This document shows positions 18,715 to 28,018 of a stretch of 64,000 nt of DNA, piece by piece. The DNA comes from Edaphobacter aggregans (GTDB lineage: Bacteria > Acidobacteriota > Terriglobia > Terriglobales > Acidobacteriaceae). A model generated the notes under the pieces. It searched no databases. It was given only the letters and a program-made list of their open reading frames with translations, and was not told the origin of the DNA. The stretch is taken from positions 37,529-101,528 of the forward strand of contig DZDJ01000008.1 in the NCBI GenBank assembly GCA_022736715.1, written 5' to 3'. Numbering within the stretch: position 1 is the first letter of the stretch; each line of letters starts with the position of its first letter. A program made the position numbers and the translations under genes.

Positions 18715-18859
18715 GGCAATGCAGCAGGCTGGTTCAAATGGCCGGGGCGCCATTTGAACCGGGGGGCCGGGTGCGGTATGATCGTATCTGGTTGGGCCGC
18801 TGCTGTTTTCACGCAGCCAGCACCGTTCCACGGGCTCAGCTACCTGTTTTCCTCACCCC

Positions 18860-18936
18860 GGCGGTGTAGCTCAGATGGTTAGAGCGACGGACTCATAACC
18901 CGTAGGTCAGTGGTTCGATTCCACTCACCGCCACCA
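18860..18936 (+). tRNA. tRNA-Met (anticodon CAT)
   Basis: GGCGGTGTAGCTCAGATGGTTAGAGCGACGGACTCATAACCCGTAGGTCAGTGGTTCGATTCCACTCACCGCCACCA; 7-bp acceptor stem GGCGGTG/CACCGCC, TTCGATT loop, encoded CCA. Confidence 0.96.
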
Positions 18937-18973
18937 GTGTACTTTCTCCATAGAACCCCGAAACCGGAGTATC

Positions 18974-19032
18974 CTATTCCCAGAGGCCCGCGTCTAAGGT
19001 GGTACGGAAGGCGCACGCAGCCTCTGGAATAG
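18974..19032 (+). promoter_or_regulatory. Inverted-repeat hairpin in leader of S41-family gene
   Basis: CTATTCCCAGAGGC...GCCTCTGGAATAG with inner GCGT...ACGC, ending 14 nt before ATG 19047. Confidence 0.5.
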
Positions 19033-19046
19033 TGTCCTGAAAAATC

Positions 19047-20267
19047 ATGCCTAAGTTTCTGAAGATCTCGATCCTTGCCGTTTCTGTGGCGCTGGTGCTG
19101 TTCCTTTTTGCCGGGGGTATGGGCCTCAATGGCGTTCATGCGGCCGGGTTCGGCAGCGACGGCCAGGGCGCTTACAAACAGATGATGGTCTACAGCGAAG
19201 TGCTGAACCGCATCCAGAGCGATTATGTGGTTGACCCGAACATCCCCAGAGTGACCGACGGTGCGCTGCGTGGCCTGCTGGAGTCGCTGGATCCGGATTC
19301 CAGCTATTTCACACCATCGGATTACAAGGAATACCAGTCGCTGGCCAGTGAGGGTACAGCGCAGGTGGGTATGGTGGTCTCCAAGCGGTATGGGTACGCC
19401 ATGGTGGTTTCTGTGGTGCCGGGTGGTCCGGCGGACAGGGCCAACATCAACGATGGCGACATTATTGAGGCGATCGGAGGCCGCAGCACCCGGCAGATTC
19501 CGCTGGCGCTGCTGCGCCGGATGCTGGAAGGCAGGCCGGGGACCACGGTCAGCTTCTCGGTGGTGCGTCCGCGCAGCGTGGATCCCGATCAGGTGACGCT
19601 GACACGCGTGGTGACGCAGCATCCCATGGTGGAAGAGCAGCAGTACGACGGCAGCAGCATCCTGTACCTGAAGCCGGAGACGATCGACCATGACCGCGTG
19701 CAGGAGATTGGCGCCAAACTGAAGGCGATGCAGAAGAACGGCAACAAGAAGATTCTGCTCGACCTGCGCGAGGTGGCAACCGGCGATGTTCCGGATGCGA
19801 TCCGGCTGGCAAACTTCTTTCTAAAAGATGGCACCATTGCTACGCTGGAGGGCCAGAAGGTGGCCAAACAGGTGTTTACGGCCGAGCCGGGCAAGGCGCT
19901 GAATACCACGGCTCCGCTGGTGGTGCTGGTGAATCATGCTACTTCCGGCCCGGCGGAAATTGTTGCCGCGGCGGTGCTGGACAACCATCGTGGCGACCTG
20001 GTGGGGGACAAGACCTTTGGCGAGGGCTCGGAGCAGAAGCTGATTCCCATGCCGGATGGCGCGGCAGTGCTGCTGACGGTGGCCAAGTATGCGGCTCCGG
20101 ATGGAAAATTTCTGCAGGACGACGCGGTGACGCCGAATGTGGAGATTGTCTCGACGGCATTTGAGAATGTGGATAACGCGCCTGCTGGAGCGCAGCCCAA
20201 GTCCCCCGTTTCTACCGACGACCAGCTGCAGAAGGCATTGGATATGCTGAAGCAGAAGGCCGCATAA
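19047..20267 (+). CDS. S41-family peptidase-like protein (PDZ), probably catalytically impaired
   Basis: PDZ GYAMVVSVVPGGPADRANINDGDIIEAIGGRS; S41 fold VVLVNHATSGPAEIVAAAVLDNHRGDLVGDKTFGEGSEQ, where the canonical K of TFGKG is E. Confidence 0.88.
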   Translation: MPKFLKISILAVSVALVLFLFAGGMGLNGVHAAGFGSDGQGAYKQMMVYSEVLNRIQSDYVVDPNIPRVTDGALRGLLESLDPDSSYFTPSDYKEYQSLASEGTAQVGMVVSKRYGYAMVVSVVPGGPADRANINDGDIIEAIGGRSTRQIPLALLRRMLEGRPGTTVSFSVVRPRSVDPDQVTLTRVVTQHPMVEEQQYDGSSILYLKPETIDHDRVQEIGAKLKAMQKNGNKKILLDLREVATGDVPDAIRLANFFLKDGTIATLEGQKVAKQVFTAEPGKALNTTAPLVVLVNHATSGPAEIVAAAVLDNHRGDLVGDKTFGEGSEQKLIPMPDGAAVLLTVAKYAAPDGKFLQDDAVTPNVEIVSTAFENVDNAPAGAQPKSPVSTDDQLQKALDMLKQKAA

Positions 20268-20284
20268 ACGTATTGCAGTGGACG

Positions 20285-20310
20285 AAAGGCGCGGCCCTGG
20301 CCGTGCCTTT
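20285..20310 (+). terminator. Hairpin terminator after S41-family gene
   Basis: AAAGGCGCGGCC-CT-GGCCGTGCCTTT, one mismatch, followed by TGCTTT. Confidence 0.6.
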
Positions 20311-20391
20311 TGCTTTGCGCGCAGAAAAGCATTATAAGTCCGTACACCCCGCTGCAAAACCGGTTGTGCAACATGCTATGCTCGGCATAAA

Positions 20392-22785
20392 GTGCAGAGC
20401 CAGAGCCACAACCGCGGTACGCGCCCTCCTGCTGACGACGAGCATGCGCATCGCAGCTTCCGGCAGCCGCTGCTGGTGGGGTTGCGTTTTCCCAGCCGCA
20501 GAATGGCAACACGGGTCACCTTTCTGGTGCTGGTGCTGCTGGCCGCGCTCTTCGGCTCGCTGGCCGGGCTGATGCTGGTCTACTCCACCGATCTGCCGCA
20601 GATGACCGACCTGGAGCGTTACCGCCCCAGCACAACCACCGAACTCTATGACATTCACGGGCGCGTCTTTGGCTCGTTTGCACTGCAGCGGCGCGTGGTG
20701 GTGGGTTATAACGACTTTTCTCCGCTGTTGCGGCAGGCCGTCATCTCGATTGAGGACAAGAGCTTTGAGAGCAACTGGGGTGTCAACGTCTTTCGCGTGG
20801 CCGGAGCGGCCTACCGCGACCTGACCTCGGACTCGCGCGCGCAGGGCGCATCGACGCTGACGATGCAACTGGCCCGCAACCTGTTCCTGACCTCGCGCCG
20901 CACCTTCAGCCGCAAACTGCAGGAGGTGTTTCTTTCCATCCAGATTGAGCGGCACTTTACCAAGAAGCAGATTTTTACGCTCTACGGCAACCAGATCTAC
21001 CTGGGGCACGGCGTTTATGGCTTTGAGGCAGGAGCGGAGTATTACTTCTCCAGGCACGCCAGGGACCTGACGCTGACTGAAGCGGCGCTGCTGGCGGCGC
21101 TTCCGAAAGGGCCGGAGTATTACTCGCCCGTCCGCTATCCGGACCGCGCCTTTCGCCGCCGCAACCTGGTGATTGACCAGATGCTGGAAGACGGCGCCAT
21201 TACCGCTGATCAGGCCACGACGGCCAAGGCCGCTCCGCTGGGACTGCACATCGAGTCGCCGCCCAACAGCGTTGCTCCGTGGTTTGTGGAGGAGGTGCGC
21301 CGCCAGTTGGAGGCGCAGTTTGGCAGCGACGAGGTGCATGAGGCCGGGCTGCGCGTTTATACCACGCTCGATCTGGATCTGCAGCAGACGGCGAACCAGG
21401 CTGTGCTGGATGGGCTGGCTGCTTACGAGCGCCGCAAAGGCTGGGCCGGACATCTGCTGAATGCGGTGCTGGGCGGCAGCGATCTGGAGACTTTCCGCCA
21501 TCCGGACTGGGCTTTGCCACCTGCGCCCGGCAGTTACATGCACGCGCTGGTGATGCAGGTCAGCCCGGAGCAGGTGGTGGCGCGCATTGGCAAGCAGATG
21601 CTGACGCTGGCGCCGCTGGACTGGAAGTGGACCGGCTTCCGCACGGCGGACGAGTTTCTGAAGCGCGGCGACATCATCTACGTGAAGATTACGGGCAAGC
21701 AGGCCGATGGCTCGCTGCAGGCCTTGCTGGAGCAGGACTCCGGCACGCAGGGATCACTGCTGGCGGTGGACAACTCCACCGGCGAAGTGCGGGCCATGGT
21801 GGGCGGGCGCGACTTCAATCTGTCGCAGTTCAACCGGTCCACGCAGGCCGAGCGGCAAACGGGGTCGTCCTTCAAACCATACGTGTACACCACGGCGATT
21901 GAGGCGGGCATGAAGCCGATGGACACGGTGCTGGATGCGCCGGTGACGTTTATGTCCGCGTCCGGCCCATACACGCCGCACAACTACGAGAACAACTACC
22001 TGGGGTCGATCTCGCTGGTGGAGGCCTTTGCCGATTCGCGCAATATTCCGGCCCTGCGGCTGGCGCAGCGCTTCGGTATCCGGAAAGTGATTGAGACGGC
22101 GCATCGCTTTGGCATCAAGGAAGATATACCGCCATATCTGCCCATCGCGCTGGGCTCGGCCAATACGACACTCTATGAGCAGGTGGCGGGCTACAGTGTT
22201 TTTCCGAATGATGGCATCCTGATTGAGCCGCACACCATCCGCAAGGTGACCAGTGCCGATGGCCGCCTGCTGTATGAGGCATCGCCGCAGGTGAAGGACG
22301 TGGTCTCCGTGCAGACGGCGCGCTCCATGATGACGCTGTTTGAGGCGGTGATCCGCACCGGCACGGCAGCCAGCGCGGCGCACCTCAACCATCCGCTGGG
22401 CGGCAAAACGGGGACCACCAACGACTTTACCAATGCGTGGTTCATTGGCTTCTCGCCTTCGGTCACCTGTGGCGTGTGGGTGGGTTACGATGAGCCGAAA
22501 TCGCTGGGCAACCGCGAGACCGGCGCGCGCGCGGCACTGCCGATCTGGGTGGACTTTATGAAGGCCGCCATTGCGGGTAAACCGGATGAGAGCTTCCCGG
22601 GGCAGAATGCTCCTGAGGCGCCACCGGCCGCGCCAATGCCGGTCAGGCCGGCTGTTTCTCCAGCATCCGTAGAAGGCGGAAGTAGCGCTGCGCCTGGGCA
22701 ACGTCCTTCTGTATCTGTGCCTTTAGGGCCTCATGGTCAGGCCAGCGCATCTCCGGGCGCAGACGCCTCAGAAACGTCAGCGTGA
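20392..22785 (+). CDS. Class A penicillin-binding protein (PBP1A-like transglycosylase/transpeptidase)
   Basis: GT51 AVISIEDKSFESNWGVN...QGASTLTMQLARNLFLT...ERHFTKKQIFTLYGNQIYLGHGVYGFEAGAEYYF; transpeptidase TGSSFKPYVYTTAIEAG, SRNIPALRLAQ, LGGKTGTTNDFTNAWFIGF. Confidence 0.96.
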   Translation: MQSQSHNRGTRPPADDEHAHRSFRQPLLVGLRFPSRRMATRVTFLVLVLLAALFGSLAGLMLVYSTDLPQMTDLERYRPSTTTELYDIHGRVFGSFALQRRVVVGYNDFSPLLRQAVISIEDKSFESNWGVNVFRVAGAAYRDLTSDSRAQGASTLTMQLARNLFLTSRRTFSRKLQEVFLSIQIERHFTKKQIFTLYGNQIYLGHGVYGFEAGAEYYFSRHARDLTLTEAALLAALPKGPEYYSPVRYPDRAFRRRNLVIDQMLEDGAITADQATTAKAAPLGLHIESPPNSVAPWFVEEVRRQLEAQFGSDEVHEAGLRVYTTLDLDLQQTANQAVLDGLAAYERRKGWAGHLLNAVLGGSDLETFRHPDWALPPAPGSYMHALVMQVSPEQVVARIGKQMLTLAPLDWKWTGFRTADEFLKRGDIIYVKITGKQADGSLQALLEQDSGTQGSLLAVDNSTGEVRAMVGGRDFNLSQFNRSTQAERQTGSSFKPYVYTTAIEAGMKPMDTVLDAPVTFMSASGPYTPHNYENNYLGSISLVEAFADSRNIPALRLAQRFGIRKVIETAHRFGIKEDIPPYLPIALGSANTTLYEQVAGYSVFPNDGILIEPHTIRKVTSADGRLLYEASPQVKDVVSVQTARSMMTLFEAVIRTGTAASAAHLNHPLGGKTGTTNDFTNAWFIGFSPSVTCGVWVGYDEPKSLGNRETGARAALPIWVDFMKAAIAGKPDESFPGQNAPEAPPAAPMPVRPAVSPASVEGGSSAAPGQRPSVSVPLGPHGQASASPGADASETSA

Positions 22786-23599
22786 TGGGCGTTTCTGCCG
22801 TGAGCGCAATCGGATGAAAATGCAGCAGGTGTGACTCGACGGCAAAGGAGTCTTCGCCAAAGGTGGGGCGGTTGCCCACGTTGGTGACGGCCTCAAAGCT
22901 CTCCCCGCCAACGCTCATGCAGGTGATGTACACGCCATGCGCGGGCAACAGTTCTTTGTAAGCGGCCAGGTTGATGGTGGGCACGGTGTAGCGCGTGCCA
23001 AAGCCGCGGCCAGACGCCGGGGTGCTTTCTACGGCAAAGGCGCGGCCCAGCAAATGGCGCGCGGTCAGCATGTCGCCAGTGGCCATCAGCTCGCGGATGC
23101 GGCTGGAGGAGACGGCCCCGCCGTGCAGCCTGTGGGGCGCATACACCTGCACGCGAAAACCCAGTTCCCGGCCCAGCGTGGCCAGATTCTCCACGTCGGC
23201 CTCTGCCTGATGACCAAAGCGGAAATTTTCGCCTTCATGCACTTCCATCGCATGCAGCCCATCGCGCAGATTCTGCAGGGCAAATTCGCGGGCCGAGAGT
23301 TGCGACATCGCCGGTGTAAAGGGCAGCACCAGCGTGGCGTCAATGCCGGTAGCGGCCAGCAGATGCAGTTTGGCGGCGAGTGGCGTAATCAGCCTGGGGC
23401 TTTGTTCCGGCCGCAATACGCGCGTCGGGTGCGGATCGAAGGTGACGGCAATGGATTTCGCGCCCAGTGCCCGCGCACGCTGGATGGTTTCTGCAATCAC
23501 CCATTGATGGCCGCGGTGCACGCCATCAAAGTTGCCGATGGTGACAACTGCCGGACCAAAGTCAGCGGGAACGGCTTCGAGTTTGCGAAAGACTTGCAT
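22643..23599 (-). CDS. ribF: Bifunctional riboflavin kinase/FAD synthetase
   Basis: AVVTIGNFDGVHRGHQWVI...TFDPHPTRVLRPEQSP...SSSRIRELMATGDM...RHLLGRAFAVE...HGVYIT...VTNVGNRPTFG...VESHLLHF. Confidence 0.96.
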   Translation of the reverse strand: MQVFRKLEAVPADFGPAVVTIGNFDGVHRGHQWVIAETIQRARALGAKSIAVTFDPHPTRVLRPEQSPRLITPLAAKLHLLAATGIDATLVLPFTPAMSQLSAREFALQNLRDGLHAMEVHEGENFRFGHQAEADVENLATLGRELGFRVQVYAPHRLHGGAVSSSRIRELMATGDMLTARHLLGRAFAVESTPASGRGFGTRYTVPTINLAAYKELLPAHGVYITCMSVGGESFEAVTNVGNRPTFGEDSFAVESHLLHFHPIALTAETPITLTFLRRLRPEMRWPDHEALKAQIQKDVAQAQRYFRLLRMLEKQPA

Positions 23600-23602
23600 T
23601 GG

Positions 23603-24382
23603 CTAAATCTCAAACGGGATGCGCAGGCCATCATAGGCCAGGTGGATGTTTGCGGGCAGCGCCGCATCGGTTTCCTCATGCAGCATCTGGTGCGCAATGT
23701 GGGTGAACCAGGCCTGCCGGGGACGAATTTTCTCAACAAAGTCAATCGACTTTTCCAGGTGCGAGTGGCTGGGGTGCGGCTCCGGGCGCAGCGCATCGAT
23801 GATGAGCACATCCAGACCATGCAGCAGTGGCAGGCTGGAGTCCGGAATGTCGCTGAGGTCGGTAAGATACGCGGCCTTGCCGAAGCGATAGCCGGTCACC
23901 GGCATGTCTCCGTGGATGAGCGGCACCGCCTGAAACGTGGTTCCGAAGAGCTCCATCTTCTGCTGTGGATGCGTGATGCGGTGCAGGCTGACGCGGGCGC
24001 TGGTGGGGTACTTGTTCTCCGAAGAAAAGGTGTAGTCGAAGATGCGCTCGATCACGTCGGCCGTGGCAGTGTCCGCATACAGCGGCAGGCGATGCTTGTG
24101 CTGGAAGCTGAGCGGGCGCAGATCGTCCAGTCCAAGAATGTGGTCGGCATGGGCATGCGTGTAGAAGACCGCATCCACGTGGCGCACGCCTTCGCGCAGC
24201 GCCTGGGCGTGGAAGTCAGGGCCAGTGTCAATCAGGATGCTGTGGCGCTGGAACTCAATGCGGATGGAGGGCCGTGTTCGTTTGTCGCGCGGGTCCGGCG
24301 AGGTGCACACGCGGCAGTCGCACCCCAGCGTGGGCACACCCATCGATGTGCCACTGCCGAGAATAGTGATGACTGCCTCCAT
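23603..24382 (-). CDS. MBL-fold metallohydrolase (PhnP-like)
   Basis: ILGSGTSMGVPTLGCDCRVCTSPDPRDKRTRPSI...ILIDTGPDFHAQALREG...VFYTHAHADHILGLDDLRPLSF. Confidence 0.94.
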   Translation of the reverse strand: MEAVITILGSGTSMGVPTLGCDCRVCTSPDPRDKRTRPSIRIEFQRHSILIDTGPDFHAQALREGVRHVDAVFYTHAHADHILGLDDLRPLSFQHKHRLPLYADTATADVIERIFDYTFSSENKYPTSARVSLHRITHPQQKMELFGTTFQAVPLIHGDMPVTGYRFGKAAYLTDLSDIPDSSLPLLHGLDVLIIDALRPEPHPSHSHLEKSIDFVEKIRPRQAWFTHIAHQMLHEETDAALPANIHLAYDGLRIPFEI

Positions 24383-24445
24383 GCAGAGATTGCCTTTCGG
24401 AAGGTATAGGCCCCGGCCGCGGCCTGTAGAAGAGATGCAGCAGTG

Positions 24446-25030
24446 CTACTTGACGATGCTGGGCCTGCCCGAGGGCGGCGGCTGGGTAGCGCTGCGTGCA
24501 ATGGCCTGCGTAATCTCCAGAAACGCCATGCGCAGCTCAAACAGCGCGCTTTGCAGCAACCGCTCCTCTTCCTCCGTCAGGTTGCCGGTGGTCTTGTCGG
24601 TCAGGATGCCCAGCATGTCGATGCTCTGGCGCGCGCTCAGAATATCAATGCGCGGCTGCTGGCCTTCCGGCGTGCCGGCGCCCATCTGCACCATTGCAGT
24701 CATATAAAGCGACTGTACCAGGCGGCTGAAATCCATCTCCGCCAGTGGCTGCATGCCCGGGTTGGCGGCGCGAATCATCTCGTCCAGATGCCTGGTGGAC
24801 GCATGATATGCCGAATGCGACTCGGCCGTTTCTTCTGCGCTGGGGCCGGTCAGTTGTTCTTCTGCCGGTTCCGTTTCGGCTGGCGCATCCACCAGCGTGG
24901 GGCCCGCTGCGGCTTCGCTGACGGGGGTTGGTTCCGGCGTCTCTTCGCGGGGAGCATCTTCGCGTGGTGCTCCGTCCGGATTGAATTTGCGCCGGTCCAT
25001 GATGATTACTTCGGGCTCTTTTTCTGCCAT
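24446..25030 (-). CDS. DUF1844 domain-containing protein
   Basis: Start ATG 25030 (MAEKEPEVIIMDRRKFNPDG); DFSRLVQSLYMTAMVQMGAGTPEGQQPRIDILSARQSIDMLGILTDKTTGNLTEEEERLLQSALFELRMAFLEI. Confidence 0.88.
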   Translation of the reverse strand: MAEKEPEVIIMDRRKFNPDGAPREDAPREETPEPTPVSEAAAGPTLVDAPAETEPAEEQLTGPSAEETAESHSAYHASTRHLDEMIRAANPGMQPLAEMDFSRLVQSLYMTAMVQMGAGTPEGQQPRIDILSARQSIDMLGILTDKTTGNLTEEEERLLQSALFELRMAFLEITQAIARSATQPPPSGRPSIVK

Positions 25031-25052
25031 GGTCGTGTCCTGTCTGTTCAAT

Positions 25053-26165
25053 TCAAAAAGATTCGTTGTAGGGCAGAGCAATTGCCTCTGCGGTTCCGCC
25101 TGCATACTGCAAAGCGGCCTTGCGTTCCAGTGCTTCCCGCCGCACATAGCCAAGCGCCAGCTGCACTGTGCCCGTTTCCAGAGGAACAGCGGCCGCGCTG
25201 GTCAGCTCGCCCACCTTCTGCCCTTCGGCCTCCAGCGGACTACCGGGTGGGGGCAGTTCGCCGGTCAGGCGGAAGCCGGTGAGCGTGCGGTGCACGTTGC
25301 CGCGGGAGCGGATGCGCTCCACAATTTCCTGGCCCAGGTAGCATCCTTTGGCAAAGTGCAGTGCGCGGGCCTGGTCAGTCTCCTGCGGCAGGTCTTTGTC
25401 ACGGATGTCGGCTCCGTATTGCGGAGTGCCTTCCAGCAGGCGCAGCCATTCTACGCTCTGCCATCCGCAGGCAGCAGCTCCGGCCTGCAGCAGCGCATCC
25501 CAGAGCGCTGCAACCTGCTCCGGCTGGCACCACACCTCAAAATGCGGAACTCCGGGGCTGTAGGCCGCGATCAGCAGTACTTCCGCACCATTCCATTGCA
25601 TGCTGCGCAGTTGGATGGGCTGCGATATGTCGGTGGAAAGGCCAGCGCGCGCCAGCATGGCAGCGGCCTGCGGACCTGCAAGGCCAATGCCGGTCCACTG
25701 CGCGTCGAGGTCCTTCAGTTCCACGTCATCCATGATGATGAAGTGGTCCAGCATGGGAAGGAGCCGGGGAAGCTGTTCGCGGTCGGTCTGCAGCAGCAGT
25801 TCAGGGCCGCGCTGAAAAACGGTGGCATCCCCCTGGATGCGGCCCTGCGCATTCAAGGCAAAGTTGTAGCAGCCGTCCCCGGGTTGCAGTTGCTGAATGG
25901 AGTTGGTCAACATGCCATTCAGCCAGCGGACACGGTCGTCCCCGGTGATCCGCACCCAGGCGCGCCAGCCCAGGTCATAGGCTCCGGCCTGGCGCAAAAG
26001 CGACTTTAGCCCGGCTGCTGCGTCTGAGTAGAAAGCAGCCGTCAGCGCACCGTGGTATGCGCTCAGCGTAGTGGAACCTCGCCGCTGCAGCGCGGCCGCC
26101 AGCGGCGTTGTTGCGGCCGAGGGAGCATTTTCCAGTGGGGTCTCGGATTGGGGAAGCGGGCTCAT
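25053..26165 (-). CDS. ygfZ: Folate-binding protein YgfZ / GcvT-like
   Basis: GWRAWVRITGDDRVRWLNGMLTNSIQQLQPGDGCYNFALNAQGRIQGDATVF...RALHFAKGCYLGQEIVERIRSRGNVHRTLTGF (YgfZ signature KGCYxGQE). Confidence 0.94.
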   Translation of the reverse strand: MSPLPQSETPLENAPSAATTPLAAALQRRGSTTLSAYHGALTAAFYSDAAAGLKSLLRQAGAYDLGWRAWVRITGDDRVRWLNGMLTNSIQQLQPGDGCYNFALNAQGRIQGDATVFQRGPELLLQTDREQLPRLLPMLDHFIIMDDVELKDLDAQWTGIGLAGPQAAAMLARAGLSTDISQPIQLRSMQWNGAEVLLIAAYSPGVPHFEVWCQPEQVAALWDALLQAGAAACGWQSVEWLRLLEGTPQYGADIRDKDLPQETDQARALHFAKGCYLGQEIVERIRSRGNVHRTLTGFRLTGELPPPGSPLEAEGQKVGELTSAAAVPLETGTVQLALGYVRREALERKAALQYAGGTAEAIALPYNESF

Positions 26166-26265
26166 GCGGGTGTTTTTGTGCCTGTACGGCTACACTCTGA
26201 TTATACGTCGCGCCCGGCTGGCCAGATGGATGCAGTAACCCAATCAGGTCAGGCCACTGGGCAGT

Positions 26266-27867
26266 ATGCCGGAAAGGGTATTCATGCTGTTGAAGATGCC
26301 GAAAGCAGGCACCATTGCAAGTTGGACCACTTCACTGATTCTTGCCGGCGCATTTTGTTTTGCGCCATGCGCGCAGGGGCAGAACCCGGCGGCCAGCGCC
26401 GGAGCCCCTGCCAATCAGGGCACGCACATCACCAAAGCGCAGTCCAAAGAGCTGTTTCGGTCCGTGGACGACATCCTGAAGTTTGCCAGTGAGGACACAA
26501 AGTATCCCATTCTGCATCCGGTCAAGCGGAAGCTCATCAGTCGCGATGCGGTGATGAAGTACATCCTGAAGCAGTTCAGTGAGGATTCCAGCAGCAAGCG
26601 GCTGCAGCGGTCGGAAGTGGAACTGAAGAAGTTCGGTCTGCTGGACCGCAGCTTCAACCTGCGGCCGTTTCTGGTGAGCCTGCTGACGGAGCAGATTGCC
26701 GGCTACTACAACAGCAAAACGAAGACAGTGAATCTGCTGGACTGGATTCCGCCGGATGAACAGAAGCCAGTGCTGGCGCATGAACTGACGCATGCTCTGC
26801 AGGACCAGCACGTGGATCTGCAGCAGTGGGAAGACCCCACCAGCGACAGCATTGCGCAGAATGTAACGGAAGACAACCAGCACCTGGCCACCGACGAAGA
26901 AGACGATACGCGCAACGCCGTGCTCGAAGGGCAGGCGATGGCCGTATTCGTGGACTATTCGCTGAAGCCGCTGGGCAAGAGCATTCTGACCGCGCCGCTA
27001 CTGGTGCAGCGTATGCAGGACGCGATGGCCGACACCAGCAATTCGCCCATCATGGAGCGCGCTCCGCTGCTGCTGCAGCAGTCGCTGCTCTTTCCTTATC
27101 GCGAAGGGCTGAGCTTTGAACAGGCGATTTTGCAGGCCGCCGGGCCGGAGCGCGCTTTTGCCGGAACGCTGGACCAGCCGCCGACATCCAGCTACGAGAT
27201 CATGAATCCGCAGGCGTATCTGCAACACCAGCCGGTGCCGGTGCTGCACATGCCGGACATTCATCCGCTGATCGACAAGGACTACAACCCGTATGACATT
27301 GGCGTGATGGGCGCGCTGGATGTGCGCATCATGACGGACCTTTTTGGCGGCGATGAGATGTCGGCCGCCTTGACGCCGCAGTGGGACGGCGGCATGTACT
27401 ACGCAGCACAGAAGAAGTCTGCCGTCACGCCGGCGCAGAAGGCATCCACCGCATCGCTCAGCGTCCTGTATCTCTCGCGCTGGAAGGATGAGGATTCGGC
27501 GCGGTCGTTCCTGAACATCTACGCCAACGAACTGCCGCGGAAGTACGACACGCTGGAGCGCATGCAGGGGGAAGAAACCAACCAGGACGAGCGCGTTTAC
27601 TCCACCAACGAGGGCGACGTGCTGCTGGCCGTGGATGGAAACAGCGTTTTTGTGAGCGAAGGCTTTGCGCTGCCGCTGGCGCGCCAACTGAAGGACATGG
27701 TGCTGGAGGCGCAGTCCAACGGGCCGCTGAACATTGTCCGCAATCAGCCGCCGCAGATGGGCATTCCCGTGCCCAGCCATGAGCTTTCCAGCGGGCTGGT
27801 GGGCCTCTTTGGCAATGCCGGGCTGATGAAGGCCGGTTTGCAGGCAATGGAGGCCGTCCAGCGCTGA
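26266..27867 (+). CDS. Exported HExxH-containing putative metallopeptidase
   Basis: Signal-like N-terminus; PVLAHELTHALQDQHVDLQQWEDP gives HELTH motif; Acidobacteria-type hypothetical protein. Confidence 0.65.
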   Translation: MPERVFMLLKMPKAGTIASWTTSLILAGAFCFAPCAQGQNPAASAGAPANQGTHITKAQSKELFRSVDDILKFASEDTKYPILHPVKRKLISRDAVMKYILKQFSEDSSSKRLQRSEVELKKFGLLDRSFNLRPFLVSLLTEQIAGYYNSKTKTVNLLDWIPPDEQKPVLAHELTHALQDQHVDLQQWEDPTSDSIAQNVTEDNQHLATDEEDDTRNAVLEGQAMAVFVDYSLKPLGKSILTAPLLVQRMQDAMADTSNSPIMERAPLLLQQSLLFPYREGLSFEQAILQAAGPERAFAGTLDQPPTSSYEIMNPQAYLQHQPVPVLHMPDIHPLIDKDYNPYDIGVMGALDVRIMTDLFGGDEMSAALTPQWDGGMYYAAQKKSAVTPAQKASTASLSVLYLSRWKDEDSARSFLNIYANELPRKYDTLERMQGEETNQDERVYSTNEGDVLLAVDGNSVFVSEGFALPLARQLKDMVLEAQSNGPLNIVRNQPPQMGIPVPSHELSSGLVGLFGNAGLMKAGLQAMEAVQR

Positions 27868-27910
27868 AAACGGCCGTTCCTGGCCATTCCTCTCTGAAGC
27901 CACACTCCAG

Positions 27911-27932
27911 GTCCAGCCGAAAGCGGCTGGAC
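27911..27932 (+). terminator. Short hairpin, possible terminator
   Basis: GTCCAGCCG-AAAG-CGGCTGGAC followed by TTGTATACTTTTTG. Confidence 0.5.
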
Positions 27933-28018
27933 TTGTATACTTTTTGTTGGGAATCTGTCCGGATTCCTGAGAAGAAACCCATCGTATTGCTTACGACCAA
28001 CCAGTTAGGAGCAGCGCC

